Source: Candidatus Cottocaccamicrobium excrementipullorum
GTDB lineage: Bacteria; Bacillota; Clostridia; Lachnospirales; Lachnospiraceae
Reading direction: 5' to 3'
Assembly (NCBI GenBank): GCA_018713255.1
Contig: DVFL01000037.1
Location: 1 to 34,373 of the forward strand
DNA length: 34,373 bases
Shown: one piece after another, positions 15,842 to 22,848 of the stretch
How positions within the stretch are numbered: the stretch's first letter is position 1
How the letters are laid out: every line of letters begins with the position of its first letter
Position numbers and translations under genes: made by a program
The notes under the pieces: model-generated
What the model was told of the DNA's origin: nothing
What the model saw: the letters and a program-made list of their open reading frames with translations, nothing else
The model's database searches: none

Positions 15842-17826
15842 ATTTCTTTCTCCTTCATCTCATCTTCCGTCAAAATCTCTTCTAAGTCCTCAAGCCAAAT
15901 TCTGCGGCTGGCATCACTTGGCATCCGCAGATCCCCTCGGGGAGATACCGCCACCGATCCGACCTTAGGACCGTCAGGAAGACAGGAACGTTTAAACTGC
16001 TGGGCAAAAAATCTGCGGTAAAATACCTCCAGCCATTTTTTAATCACCTGGGGACTATACTCACCCTCAAAAGCCTGAACCGCCATCCGCCAGATTTTAG
16101 AAGGCATGTAGCCGAACCGCAGCACATAATAGAGGAAGAAGTCGTGCAGCTCATAGGGCCCTACCAAATCCTCTGTTTTCTGTGAAATTTTCCCATCCTC
16201 GGGAGGAAGAAGCTCCGGACTCACCGGAGTATCCAACACATCGTAAAGCACTTGAGAAAGCTCTTTTTCCCCGCAGGTATCTGCATAATATCTTACTAAA
16301 TGACGCACCAAGGTTTTGGGAACTCCTACATTTACCCCGTACATGGACATATGATCTCCATTATAAGTGGCCCAGCCCAGGGCAAGTTCCGACATATCTC
16401 CCGTGCCGATAACCAGGCCTCCCTGCTGATTGGCAATATCCATCAGAATCTGAGTCCGCTCCCTGGCCTGACTGTTTTCATAAGTGACATCGTGAATCTC
16501 AGGGTCATGGCCAATATCTCTAAAATGCAGGGCAACAGCATCCTTGATTACTACTTCTTTCAGAGAAGCGCCGATTTTTCTGGTCATGGCGCAGGCATTC
16601 TGATAAGTTCTGTCTGTAGTGCCGTAGCATGGCATCGTAACGCACTGAATCTGACTTCTGGGAATCCCCAGCAGATCAAAGGCTCTGGTTGTCACCAGCA
16701 GTGCCAGAGTAGAATCCAGTCCTCCAGAAATGCCGATCACCGCGCTGCGGCTTCCAGTGTGAGCCAGACGCTTTTTCAGGCCCATAGACTGAATCGACAG
16801 AATCTCCTCGCACCGCTTGCTTCGCTGTCCTTCTTGATGCGGAACAAAGGGCGCCTTGTCGATCACCCGGCGAAGCCTTGTTTTATCATGCCCCTTCAGC
16901 ACAAAATCTATGACCTCATATCCCGCTCCCGCTTCCTCGCTTCCTTCTCCCCAGGAAGACGTCTGATGAAAGGCTCCATAGGTAGTCATTCGCCGGCGTT
17001 CACTGTTTAACCGCTGCAAATCCAGATCAGCGATAATCATCCCGTTGGAAAAGCGTTTGGACTCAGCCAGGCAGGTTCCATTCTCTGCAATTATATTCTG
17101 CCCGCCAAACACCAAGTCTTGAGTTGACTCTCCCTCGCCTGCATTGGCATATACGTATCCGCAGACTAACCGCGCAGACTGCCCGCAGATCAGTTCCCGC
17201 CGGTACACATCTTTTCCCGTGGTTTCATCGCTGGCGGAGCAGTTGACAATCAGAGAAGCTCCAGCCAAGCTATGACGAATGCTGGGAGGGCAAGGCGCCC
17301 ATACATCCTCGCAGAGTTCAGCCGCCGCCACAAGCTCCGGCATCGTCCGGCAGCGAAACAATAGACGGCTGCCCATGACCAGCGGTTCTCCAGAAAATCC
17401 ATCATTTTCCCGCCAGGGGCGATCATTTCCCGGGCAAAAGTGACGAAGCTCATAAAACTCAGAATAATTCGGAAGATTCCGTTTCGGAACCAGCCCAAGA
17501 AGCTTTCCTCGGCAGACAGCCCCGGCCACATTATAGAGCTTTCCCCTCCGTTCCCAGGGAAGGCCCACAAAAATCAGCATATCCATCTCCTTAGATGCCT
17601 GAACGATCTTTTCCAGTTCCTCCTTGGCCTTCCGAATCAGCGGATACTGAAGAAACAAATCCTGGCAGGTATAGCCCGTCAGAGCCAATTCTGGAAATAC
17701 CATGATTTCCACCTGCTCCTTCTCACCTTGCTCCATCAGTTTCACAATCTCTTTCCGGTTATATTCCGGATCTGCCACTTTGATGGTTGGGGTTGCCGCT
17801 GCAACCCGGATAAATCCGTCTTTCAT
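15838..17826 (-). CDS. nadE: Glutamine-dependent NAD+ synthetase
   Basis: Two-domain enzyme (662 aa) that amidates deamido-NAD+ using ammonia from glutamine, the last step of NAD synthesis. The nitrilase-type glutaminase domain (about 1-290) shows the Glu-Lys-Cys triad: Glu46 in FPELALTGY, Lys115 in VPKRNLPNY and Cys172 in ELCEDVW. The synthetase domain (about 330-630) begins with the PP-loop SGGLDSTLAL and includes GTGDMSELALGW and YNGDHMSMYGVN. ATG at 17826 has AAGGAG upstream. It shares a transcript with the spoU gene and is divergent from rrf2. A hairpin sits in its leader. Confidence 0.97.
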   Translation of the reverse strand: MKDGFIRVAAATPTIKVADPEYNRKEIVKLMEQGEKEQVEIMVFPELALTGYTCQDLFLQYPLIRKAKEELEKIVQASKEMDMLIFVGLPWERRGKLYNVAGAVCRGKLLGLVPKRNLPNYSEFYELRHFCPGNDRPWRENDGFSGEPLVMGSRLLFRCRTMPELVAAAELCEDVWAPCPPSIRHSLAGASLIVNCSASDETTGKDVYRRELICGQSARLVCGYVYANAGEGESTQDLVFGGQNIIAENGTCLAESKRFSNGMIIADLDLQRLNSERRRMTTYGAFHQTSSWGEGSEEAGAGYEVIDFVLKGHDKTRLRRVIDKAPFVPHQEGQRSKRCEEILSIQSMGLKKRLAHTGSRSAVIGISGGLDSTLALLVTTRAFDLLGIPRSQIQCVTMPCYGTTDRTYQNACAMTRKIGASLKEVVIKDAVALHFRDIGHDPEIHDVTYENSQARERTQILMDIANQQGGLVIGTGDMSELALGWATYNGDHMSMYGVNVGVPKTLVRHLVRYYADTCGEKELSQVLYDVLDTPVSPELLPPEDGKISQKTEDLVGPYELHDFFLYYVLRFGYMPSKIWRMAVQAFEGEYSPQVIKKWLEVFYRRFFAQQFKRSCLPDGPKVGSVAVSPRGDLRMPSDASRRIWLEDLEEILTEDEMKEKEI

Positions 17827-17851
17827 CTCATTCTCCTTGTTGCCTTATTAT

Positions 17852-17879
17852 GATCATGCGCCCTCAGCGCATGCAGATC
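17852..17879 (-). promoter_or_regulatory. Stem-loop in the nadE leader
   Basis: GATCATGCGC (17852-17861), loop CCTCA, then GCGCATG, a 2-nt bulge and GATC (17867-17879). It lies between the nadE -10 element and its ribosome site. It could be an RNA hairpin or a DNA operator; there is no T-run. Confidence 0.4.
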
Positions 17880-17900
17880 ATGATCTTTTCATCTTCGCCT

Positions 17901-17909
17901 ATCATACCA
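17901..17909 (-). promoter_or_regulatory. Extended -10 promoter of nadE
   Basis: Minus strand TGG followed by TATGAT (17901-17906), an extended -10 element. The -35 position (TTTCTT) is poor. It is about 75 bp upstream of nadE. Confidence 0.5.
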
Positions 17910-17947
17910 TATCCCTTGAGAAAAAGAAAGGCAGGCTGATTTTTCCG

Positions 17948-17976
17948 TTTACATTCTCTGTAAAATCAGGTAAAAT
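17948..17976 (+). promoter_or_regulatory. Sigma-A promoter of the Rrf2 gene
   Basis: -35 TTTACA (17948-17953), 17-bp spacer, -10 TAAAAT (17971-17976), about 46 bp before the start codon. Confidence 0.8.
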
Positions 17977-18021
17977 ACTTTATATCCTATTAAACAGATA
18001 AGAATAGAGGTGTTTATTCTA

Positions 18022-18453
18022 ATGAAAATATCCACAAAAGGCCGCTATGCTCTGCGAATGATGCTGGAATTCGCCATGCATCCTGGAGAATGCACCAAAA
18101 TCAGTCAGGTCGCTGCCAGACAGCAGATCTCCGTTAAATATTTAGAACAAATCGTTACCATTCTGTGCCGCGCCGGCTATGTCAAAAGCGTCCGCGGCGC
18201 TCAAGGAGGATATTTGTTAAGCCGTGATCCTTCCCAATATACCGTAGGCCAGATCCTTCGTCTGACAGAAGGCAGCCTGGCCCCTGTGGCCTGCTTAGAT
18301 GATCCGGAAAATCCCTGCAGCCGCTCTAAACGATGCGCCACCCTGAAAGTGTGGGAAAAACTCAGCGAAGCCATCAGCCAAGTGGTAGATAATATTACCC
18401 TGGCCGATCTGGTAGAAGAACAAAAGGCCATGCCGGATACAGATTTATTTTAA
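18022..18453 (+). CDS. Rrf2-family transcriptional regulator (IscR-like)
   Basis: DNA-binding regulator of 143 aa. The N-terminal MKISTKGRYALRMM and the winged helix-turn-helix (about 26-66, ISVKYLEQIV and RGAQGGYLL) are diagnostic of Rrf2. Three cysteines at 91, 99 and 105 (C-X7-C-X5-C) lie where IscR and NsrR bind an Fe-S cluster, so redox, iron or NO sensing is plausible; CymR-type members lack these cysteines. ATG at 18022 follows AGAGGTG; the in-frame GTG at 18010 overlaps that ribosome site. It has its own promoter and terminator. No iscS/iscU or cysteine genes are adjacent, so its targets are unknown. It is divergent from nadE. Confidence 0.92.
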   Translation: MKISTKGRYALRMMLEFAMHPGECTKISQVAARQQISVKYLEQIVTILCRAGYVKSVRGAQGGYLLSRDPSQYTVGQILRLTEGSLAPVACLDDPENPCSRSKRCATLKVWEKLSEAISQVVDNITLADLVEEQKAMPDTDLF

Positions 18454-18481
18454 GCCGGCCTGGCCTCTGGAATATCTATCC

Positions 18482-18510
18482 TGCCGCCGGACCGGCGGCA
18501 TTTATTTTTA
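18482..18510 (+). terminator. Intrinsic terminator of the Rrf2 gene
   Basis: GC-rich stem TGCCGCCG/CGGCGGCA with loop GAC (18482-18500), then TTTATTTTTA, 28 bp after the stop. Confidence 0.9.
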
Positions 18511-18520
18511 ATTTTCTCAG

Positions 18521-18657
18521 ACAAAAATGAGAGCTGCCCTTCCCCCACAGAAGGCAGCTCCCTGGTCACGATCACGAACCGTCACACTATTAGCTTTTAT
18601 GCTTTGGCATCCCCATACCAAAATACACATGTAAGGCACCCCGTTGTGCTTCTTACG
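18521..18657 (-). ncRNA. Unidentified small RNA with own promoter and terminator
   Basis: About 137 nt transcribed from the minus strand between the Rrf2 and SpoVAF genes, where no convincing protein is encoded. It is bounded by a near-consensus promoter (18664-18692) and an intrinsic terminator (18523-18560). Predicted folds: a 5' arm GTAAG/CTTAC around GCAC/GTGC with a 6-nt loop AACGGG (about 18630-18656); TTTGGTAT/ATGCCAAA with a GGGG loop (about 18602-18621); and a bulged GGTTCG/CGTGACC hairpin with TGAT loop (about 18562-18580) before the terminator. The AACGGG loop has A1 and G4, as in ANTAR-target hexaloops, but the second ANTAR loop is not evident. I do not recognise 6S, SRP, tmRNA or a named riboswitch. 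The ends are estimates. Confidence 0.7.
18523..18560 (-). terminator. Intrinsic terminator of the small RNA
   Basis: Minus-strand stem GAGCTGCC/GGCAGCTC (18553-18560 with 18531-18538), extended inside by TTC/GAA, followed by TCA and TTTTT (18523-18527). It faces the Rrf2 terminator, so the two units are insulated. Confidence 0.85.
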
Positions 18658-18663
18658 TGGATT

Positions 18664-18692
18664 AATATAGCACTATTTAACAGTTTTGTCAA
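18664..18692 (-). promoter_or_regulatory. Sigma-A promoter of the small RNA
   Basis: Minus strand: perfect -35 TTGACA (18687-18692), 17-bp spacer, -10 TATATT (18664-18669). The remaining stretch up to the SpoVAF gene (18693-18869) is AT-rich; I see only the GGAGG ribosome site and a 13-bp palindrome GGATATACTATCC, with no confident sigma-G promoter. Confidence 0.85.
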
Positions 18693-18869
18693 GGTAACCC
18701 CTTTTAATTTTATGAGTTTTTTATAACATATTTTCTACAAACTTCGATTTTTTTCTATGAATGTTTTTCTCCTGCGAACATTTGTCTTTTTTCATACTTT
18801 CTGTCCTTCTGGATATACTATCCGGGAAAATATAACGGCTTCAGCTGTTTTTTCCCGAAGGAGGACGAC

Positions 18870-20294
18870 ATGAATTTTTCCCAGGATTTTGACCAGAATA
18901 TTAAAGAATTTAAGTCGGTGCTGCACATTGACCAATGCTTTGATGTGGTGTACCGGGTTTTTGAAGCCGGCGGCCGGAAAGGCTGTCTGTTCTTCGTCGA
19001 CGGAATGACCAAGGATGAAGTTCTGTTAAAATTAATGCAGCTTTTTCAATCCATTAAACCAGAGGATATGCCTGCCGATGCCCATGCCTTCTCCAAGAAA
19101 ATGATTCCCTATGGAGAAACCGGCCTGGTGAAAGATCAGGATCAGGCAGTCGTCCAGCTTCTCTCCGGCATTACCTGTATGTTTCTGGAAGGATACGACC
19201 TGTGTCTCACCATCGACTGCCGCACTTATCCCGCCCGGGGCGTCAGCGAACCGGAAAAAGATAAGGTAATGCGCGGCTCCAGGGACGGTTTTGTAGAAAC
19301 GCTGATTTTTAATACCGCCCTTATCCGACGGCGCATCCGCGATCCCAAACTGATTATGGAAATTATGACGGCAGGAGACAGTTCACATACGGATATCGCC
19401 CTCTGTTATATGAAAGGACGGGTGGATGAAAAGCTTTTAGCGCAAATACGGCAGCGAATCAGCCGTCTCCAGGTAGACGCCCTTACGATGAATCAGGAAA
19501 GTCTGGCTGAATGTATTTATCCCCATAAATGGTACAACCCGTTTCCCAAATTTAAATTTACAGAACGCCCCGATGCCACAGCAGCCTGCATTCTGGAGGG
19601 AAGCATTGCCATTCTTGTGGACAATTCCCCTTCGGCAATGGTACTGCCCTCTTCCGTCTTTGATATTATCGAAGAGGCCGACGACTACTATTTTCCCCCG
19701 ATTACCGGAACCTACCTGCGTCTCTCCCGCATGAGCATCTCCCTGCTGACCTTGATTCTCACTCCCCTTTGGCTGGTGCTTTTGCAAAATCCGGAGGCTA
19801 TTCCCTCCTGGCTGGAATTTATCCGCCTATCGGAACCTCCCCATGTGCCGGTATTTTACCAGCTTTTGATCCTGGAATTTGCCATCGACGGCCTGCGCCT
19901 TGCCGCCATCAATACCCCAAGCATGCTCACCACTCCGCTGAGCGTTATTGCCGGTATCGTGCTGGGCGAATATTCTGTAAAATCTGGATGGTTCAACAGT
20001 GAAACCATGCTGTACATGGCCTTTGTCACAGTGGCCAACTACTCTCAGGCCAGTTTCGAGCTGGGCTATGCCTTAAAATTCATGCGCATTCTGATTCTGG
20101 TTCTCACCGCTCTCTTTAACTGGTATGGATTCTGGGCCGGACTGATCCTTTCCGCCTGTGCAGTAGCCTTTAACCGGACTATTGCAGGCAAGAGCTATCT
20201 CTATCCCCTCATTCCCTTCCATTTAAATGAGGTAAAGAAACGTTTTCTCCGGCCCCGGCTGCCCCATACTCAGAAGGAGCAGTCCGAACAATAA
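18870..20294 (+). CDS. GerA-family spore germination protein, SpoVAF-like
   Basis: Inner-membrane spore protein of the GerA/SpoVAF family (474 aa), acting in nutrient-triggered germination or dipicolinate release. A soluble N-terminal domain of about 270 residues contains the family block DCRTYPARGVSEPEKDKVMR with SRDGFVETLIFNTALIRRRI. The membrane part follows PPITGTYLRLSR and has four to six helices: LLTLILTPLWLVLL, LLILEFAIDGLRLAAI, SVIAGIVLGEYSVKSGW, MLYMAFVTVANYSQ, and two near the C-terminus. The start has AAGGAGG 6 nt away. There are no gerB or gerC partner genes, which favours a SpoVAF-type stand-alone member over a full germinant receptor. It is a marker that the organism sporulates. 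Confidence 0.88.
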   Translation: MNFSQDFDQNIKEFKSVLHIDQCFDVVYRVFEAGGRKGCLFFVDGMTKDEVLLKLMQLFQSIKPEDMPADAHAFSKKMIPYGETGLVKDQDQAVVQLLSGITCMFLEGYDLCLTIDCRTYPARGVSEPEKDKVMRGSRDGFVETLIFNTALIRRRIRDPKLIMEIMTAGDSSHTDIALCYMKGRVDEKLLAQIRQRISRLQVDALTMNQESLAECIYPHKWYNPFPKFKFTERPDATAACILEGSIAILVDNSPSAMVLPSSVFDIIEEADDYYFPPITGTYLRLSRMSISLLTLILTPLWLVLLQNPEAIPSWLEFIRLSEPPHVPVFYQLLILEFAIDGLRLAAINTPSMLTTPLSVIAGIVLGEYSVKSGWFNSETMLYMAFVTVANYSQASFELGYALKFMRILILVLTALFNWYGFWAGLILSACAVAFNRTIAGKSYLYPLIPFHLNEVKKRFLRPRLPHTQKEQSEQ

Positions 20295-20326
20295 ACGGCC
20301 CCTTTGGCAGAAACGTTCTGCAAAAA

Positions 20327-20370
20327 AGCCCGCCAAACTGTTCCTTTTCTTTTGTCCAGTTTGGCGGGCT
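20327..20370. terminator. Bidirectional intrinsic terminator
   Basis: Perfect 14-bp inverted repeat AGCCCGCCAAACTG (20327-20340) / CAGTTTGGCGGGCT (20357-20370). It is flanked by AAAAAA on the left (T-run for the minus strand) and ATTCATTTTATT on the right. It lies between the convergent SpoVAF and isomerase genes. A second small hairpin, GCAGAA/TTCTGC, lies at about 20307-20321. Confidence 0.88.
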
Positions 20371-20377
20371 ATTCATT

Positions 20378-21229
20378 TTATTCAGCTTCTACCTTATCAT
20401 AAATATCCTGAAGATATTGAATATCCTCCCGGAATCTTTCTTTGCTGGAGTTTTCCATAAGCATGGTAATGTACGGCTTCTGAGCTTTTACTAACTTCAT
20501 CAAAGGCTCGTAGTGGAAAAGTCCCTCTCCTACATGACGGTATTTCTGACTCCGTCCTTCAAACACAAAGTCCTTCATGTGCATCATGGAAATCTTGTCC
20601 CCGTAATAAGCGAAAGCCTTGCGGATCACATCCTCCTGGCAGTCCACCTCTTCTGGGTGAATCAGGTTAACGGGATCCAGAATCACTTCCACATTAGGAG
20701 AATCAATATCCTCCAAGAAGCGTTTCATCATCGCCGGACTGTAAAGAGTGTGGTCAAATACTCCTTCCACGCCTACGGTAACGCCCAGCTTCTCGGCAGC
20801 AGACACAATTTCCCGAAAGCTCTTTAATAACAGCTGATAAGCTCCTTCTGTTCTGGTATCCGGAACTACCTTCATATCTGGATCAAGCCGTCCGGTTTCC
20901 GTTCCTACCATATCGGCTCCAATGGCTTTGGCATATTTTAAGTGTTCAATGAATCTGGCTACTTCTGCCTGACGTCTTGATTCAATCGGATTAATAGGGT
21001 TAATGTAGCAGCCTAAAACCGCCACATGAATATCGTTCTTCTCCAGCTGCGTCCGAATATACCTTCCAAAACCTGCACTGTAATGACCGGTGGAAAAATC
21101 ATAATTGGAAATGGACTTTTTAAAAGCCAGCTGCACCTGATGAATATCATTCGCCTTGATCTCCTCAAAAAGCTTTTCCATCTCCATCTTCGGGCATAAG
21201 TCGTGACACCGCATTCCAAACTGGATCAT
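20378..21229 (-). CDS. Sugar phosphate isomerase/epimerase-like TIM-barrel protein
   Basis: A 283-residue protein of the xylose-isomerase-like TIM-barrel (AP endonuclease 2) superfamily. Likely divalent-metal ligands fall at strand ends in the usual order: Glu155 (GVEGVFDHT), Asp185 (VILDPVNL), His217 (MMHMKDF) and Glu259 (MLMENSS). YAKAIGADMVGTETG is the typical third-strand block. Such proteins isomerise, epimerise or dehydrate sugars and inositols; the substrate cannot be read from sequence. AGGAGG lies upstream of the ATG. It follows the KdgF-like cupin by 39 bp in an operon and neighbours the aldarate genes, suggesting a step in uronate or aldarate breakdown. GarL/HpcH-type aldolase motifs are not seen. 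Confidence 0.8.
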   Translation of the reverse strand: MIQFGMRCHDLCPKMEMEKLFEEIKANDIHQVQLAFKKSISNYDFSTGHYSAGFGRYIRTQLEKNDIHVAVLGCYINPINPIESRRQAEVARFIEHLKYAKAIGADMVGTETGRLDPDMKVVPDTRTEGAYQLLLKSFREIVSAAEKLGVTVGVEGVFDHTLYSPAMMKRFLEDIDSPNVEVILDPVNLIHPEEVDCQEDVIRKAFAYYGDKISMMHMKDFVFEGRSQKYRHVGEGLFHYEPLMKLVKAQKPYITMLMENSSKERFREDIQYLQDIYDKVEAE

Positions 21230-21268
21230 GTTTCTCTCCTCCTATATGCTGTGGATTCTGTTTCCGCT

Positions 21269-21598
21269 TTATTTATGGATAAAATCTTCCCGCATTGGGG
21301 TAAACATATCTAACAGCATGGTTTCTTCCAGGGTTTTTACTCCGTGAACCACATTAGGAGCTACATAATAAGTATCGCCTGCAGACAGCACTTTATCCTC
21401 CTGTCCTTCTTCCTGATAAATCAAAGAACCAGAAATGATATAGCCAATCTGCTCGTGGGGATGGCTGTGCTTAGCGCCAATGGCTCCCTTTTCAAAATGA
21501 AGCTCCACTGCCATGATATTGGGAGAATAGGATAACACCTTTCTCACCACACCCTCACCAGCTGGATCAGCTGTAACATTTTTGTTTTCTACGTACAT
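21269..21598 (-). CDS. Cupin-domain protein, KdgF-like
   Basis: Single-domain cupin of 109 aa. The metal site is GAKHSHPHEQIGYIISG (His44, His46, His48, Glu49, Gln50) and the second cupin motif is APNVVHGV (His85). The C-terminal block LLDMFTPMREDF has Asp97, Phe99 and Arg103, the D-x-F-x3-R spacing I recall for the active site of KdgF, which linearises unsaturated galacturonate from pectin or alginate. That, plus the neighbouring acid-sugar enzymes, makes a uronate ring-opening role likely, but many small cupins look alike. AAGGAGG precedes the ATG. It is first gene of a two-gene operon, divergent from the AEC permease. Confidence 0.75.
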   Translation of the reverse strand: MYVENKNVTADPAGEGVVRKVLSYSPNIMAVELHFEKGAIGAKHSHPHEQIGYIISGSLIYQEEGQEDKVLSAGDTYYVAPNVVHGVKTLEETMLLDMFTPMREDFIHK

Positions 21599-21644
21599 AA
21601 TTCGTATCCTCCTTCTATCTTGTTTTGTGCTGATGCTATAAAGA

Positions 21645-21653
21645 AGTATACCA
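21645..21653 (-). promoter_or_regulatory. Extended -10 promoter of the cupin operon
   Basis: Minus strand TGG then TATACT (21645-21650). The -35 is weak (TTTTCC at 17 bp). GGTATACTT also occurs in the opposing permease promoter, so one regulator could act on both; this is inference. Confidence 0.5.
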
Positions 21654-21769
21654 TGTTTCCACTTTTCGGAAAAGCCCTTTTTCGCCTTCCTGATTGGACG
21701 CCATTCCGCCGGCCTGGCTTTTCATTCCGTCCTATTAAAATAAATTCATGGGCTTCTTAAAAAAACTAA

Positions 21770-21799
21770 TTGGAACTGCCTGGTTTTTGGGGGTATACT
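21770..21799 (+). promoter_or_regulatory. Promoter of the AEC permease gene
   Basis: -35 TTGGAA (21770-21775), 18-bp spacer, -10 TATACT (21794-21799), 47 bp before the start codon. Confidence 0.6.
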
Positions 21800-21846
21800 T
21801 TTAATCACTAGAAGCAAAACACAAATGACGCAGGAGGATTGATAAC

Positions 21847-22755
21847 ATGGATGGCTTTATCAGCATGGTTAACGCCCAAATGATTCTTCTTCTCTATCTG
21901 GCAGTGGGAATGTACTGCCGCATGAAAAATATTATTGATGATCATGCCAAGGGAAAACTGACTGATCTGGTGCTGAAAATCACGCTCCCTTGTATGATCT
22001 TCGCCTCTTTTAACCGTCCCTTGACGCCGGATGTGCTGCAGAAAACCGCCCTGGTTCTTCTCGTTGCCCTGTGCATCGCCCTTCTTTCCTTCATCGGCGG
22101 AAAATTTCTCTATTACCGCTATCCCCATGAACGGAAATGTATTCTCCAATACTGTACCTTAGTCAATAACTCGGGATTTCTGGGCATGCCCATGGTTTCC
22201 TCTGTTTATGGAGCAGAAGGTCTTCTCTACGCCTCGTTCTTTATTATCCCGAATCGGATTATGATGTGGAGCGCCGGATTATCTCTCTTTACCCAGTCGG
22301 ATTTTAAGAGCAAGTGCAAAAACATTCTGTTAAATCCAGGTATTATCGCCTGCTTTCTGGGATTGGCCAGACAGCTGCTGTTAATTCCTCTTCCAGGATT
22401 TTTAGACAGCGCCATCGGCAACATCGGCAGCACCACCTCTCCCCTTTCCATGATGATCATCGGCACCATGCTGGTAGGTGTCTCCTGGAAATCTTTGCTG
22501 GAACCAAGCATTTTCTATCTGGGCGCTGTCCGCCTCATTGCCCTTCCGCTGATTGCCTTAGTAATCATGAAACTCCTCGGCTTCGAACCTATGCTGACGG
22601 GAGTATCCTTGATTCTCACCGCAATGCCCGCCGGAAGCACCAGCGCTTTATTAGCCTCTAAATACGGAGCCGATGCAGATTACGCTTCCCGGTGTATTAT
22701 TGCTACCACTATCTTATCCCTGATCACGATTCCCCTTCTGATGCTGCTGATCTGA
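21847..22755 (+). CDS. AEC-family transporter (auxin efflux carrier type)
   Basis: Integral membrane permease of 302 aa with about ten hydrophobic helices in the 5+5 arrangement of the AEC (PF03547-type) family. Recognisable blocks are the first helix MILLLYLAVGMYCR, KLTDLVLKITLPCMIF, the mid-protein YCTLVNNSGFLGMP with conserved Asn and Pro, and near the end LILTAMPAGSTSALLASKYG. Bacterial members move malate, malonate and other carboxylates, so an acid-sugar or related organic acid is a reasonable guess here; direction and substrate are not determined. AGGAGG precedes the ATG. It is divergent from the cupin operon and convergent with gudD. It is the only transporter gene in the cluster. Confidence 0.88.
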   Translation: MDGFISMVNAQMILLLYLAVGMYCRMKNIIDDHAKGKLTDLVLKITLPCMIFASFNRPLTPDVLQKTALVLLVALCIALLSFIGGKFLYYRYPHERKCILQYCTLVNNSGFLGMPMVSSVYGAEGLLYASFFIIPNRIMMWSAGLSLFTQSDFKSKCKNILLNPGIIACFLGLARQLLLIPLPGFLDSAIGNIGSTTSPLSMMIIGTMLVGVSWKSLLEPSIFYLGAVRLIALPLIALVIMKLLGFEPMLTGVSLILTAMPAGSTSALLASKYGADADYASRCIIATTILSLITIPLLMLLI

Positions 22756-22772
22756 ACATCTTCCATAAAACA

Positions 22773-22830
22773 AAGACAGTCCAGCAAGATGCAGGCTTTT
22801 TTAAAGCTCCACATCTTGCTGGACTGTCTT
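22773..22830. terminator. Long perfect hairpin between convergent genes
   Basis: A perfect 19-bp inverted repeat (22773-22791 with 22812-22830, core CAGCAAGATG/CATCTTGCTG) and a 20-nt loop that itself holds GCTTT/AAAGC. It lies between the permease (+) and gudD (-) stops. A T-rich run (TTTGTTTTATGG) follows on the minus strand; none follows on the plus. It is probably a bidirectional terminator for permease and gudD. Confidence 0.7.
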
Positions 22831-22848
22831 CCTATATGATCATTAACA

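Noticed and set aside
18517-18630. A 37-codon minus-strand reading frame inside the small RNA (starts MCILVWGC)
   Set aside because: It runs through the terminator stem and T-tract and stops beyond the expected transcript end, with only a weak GGGG in front of the ATG. Probably chance.
18521-18657. 6S RNA, SRP RNA, ZTP or c-di-GMP riboswitch identity for the small RNA
   Set aside because: There is no pairing of the 5' and 3' ends around a central bubble (6S), no SRP GGAA-loop block, and only fragmentary resemblance to riboswitch cores. The name is left open.
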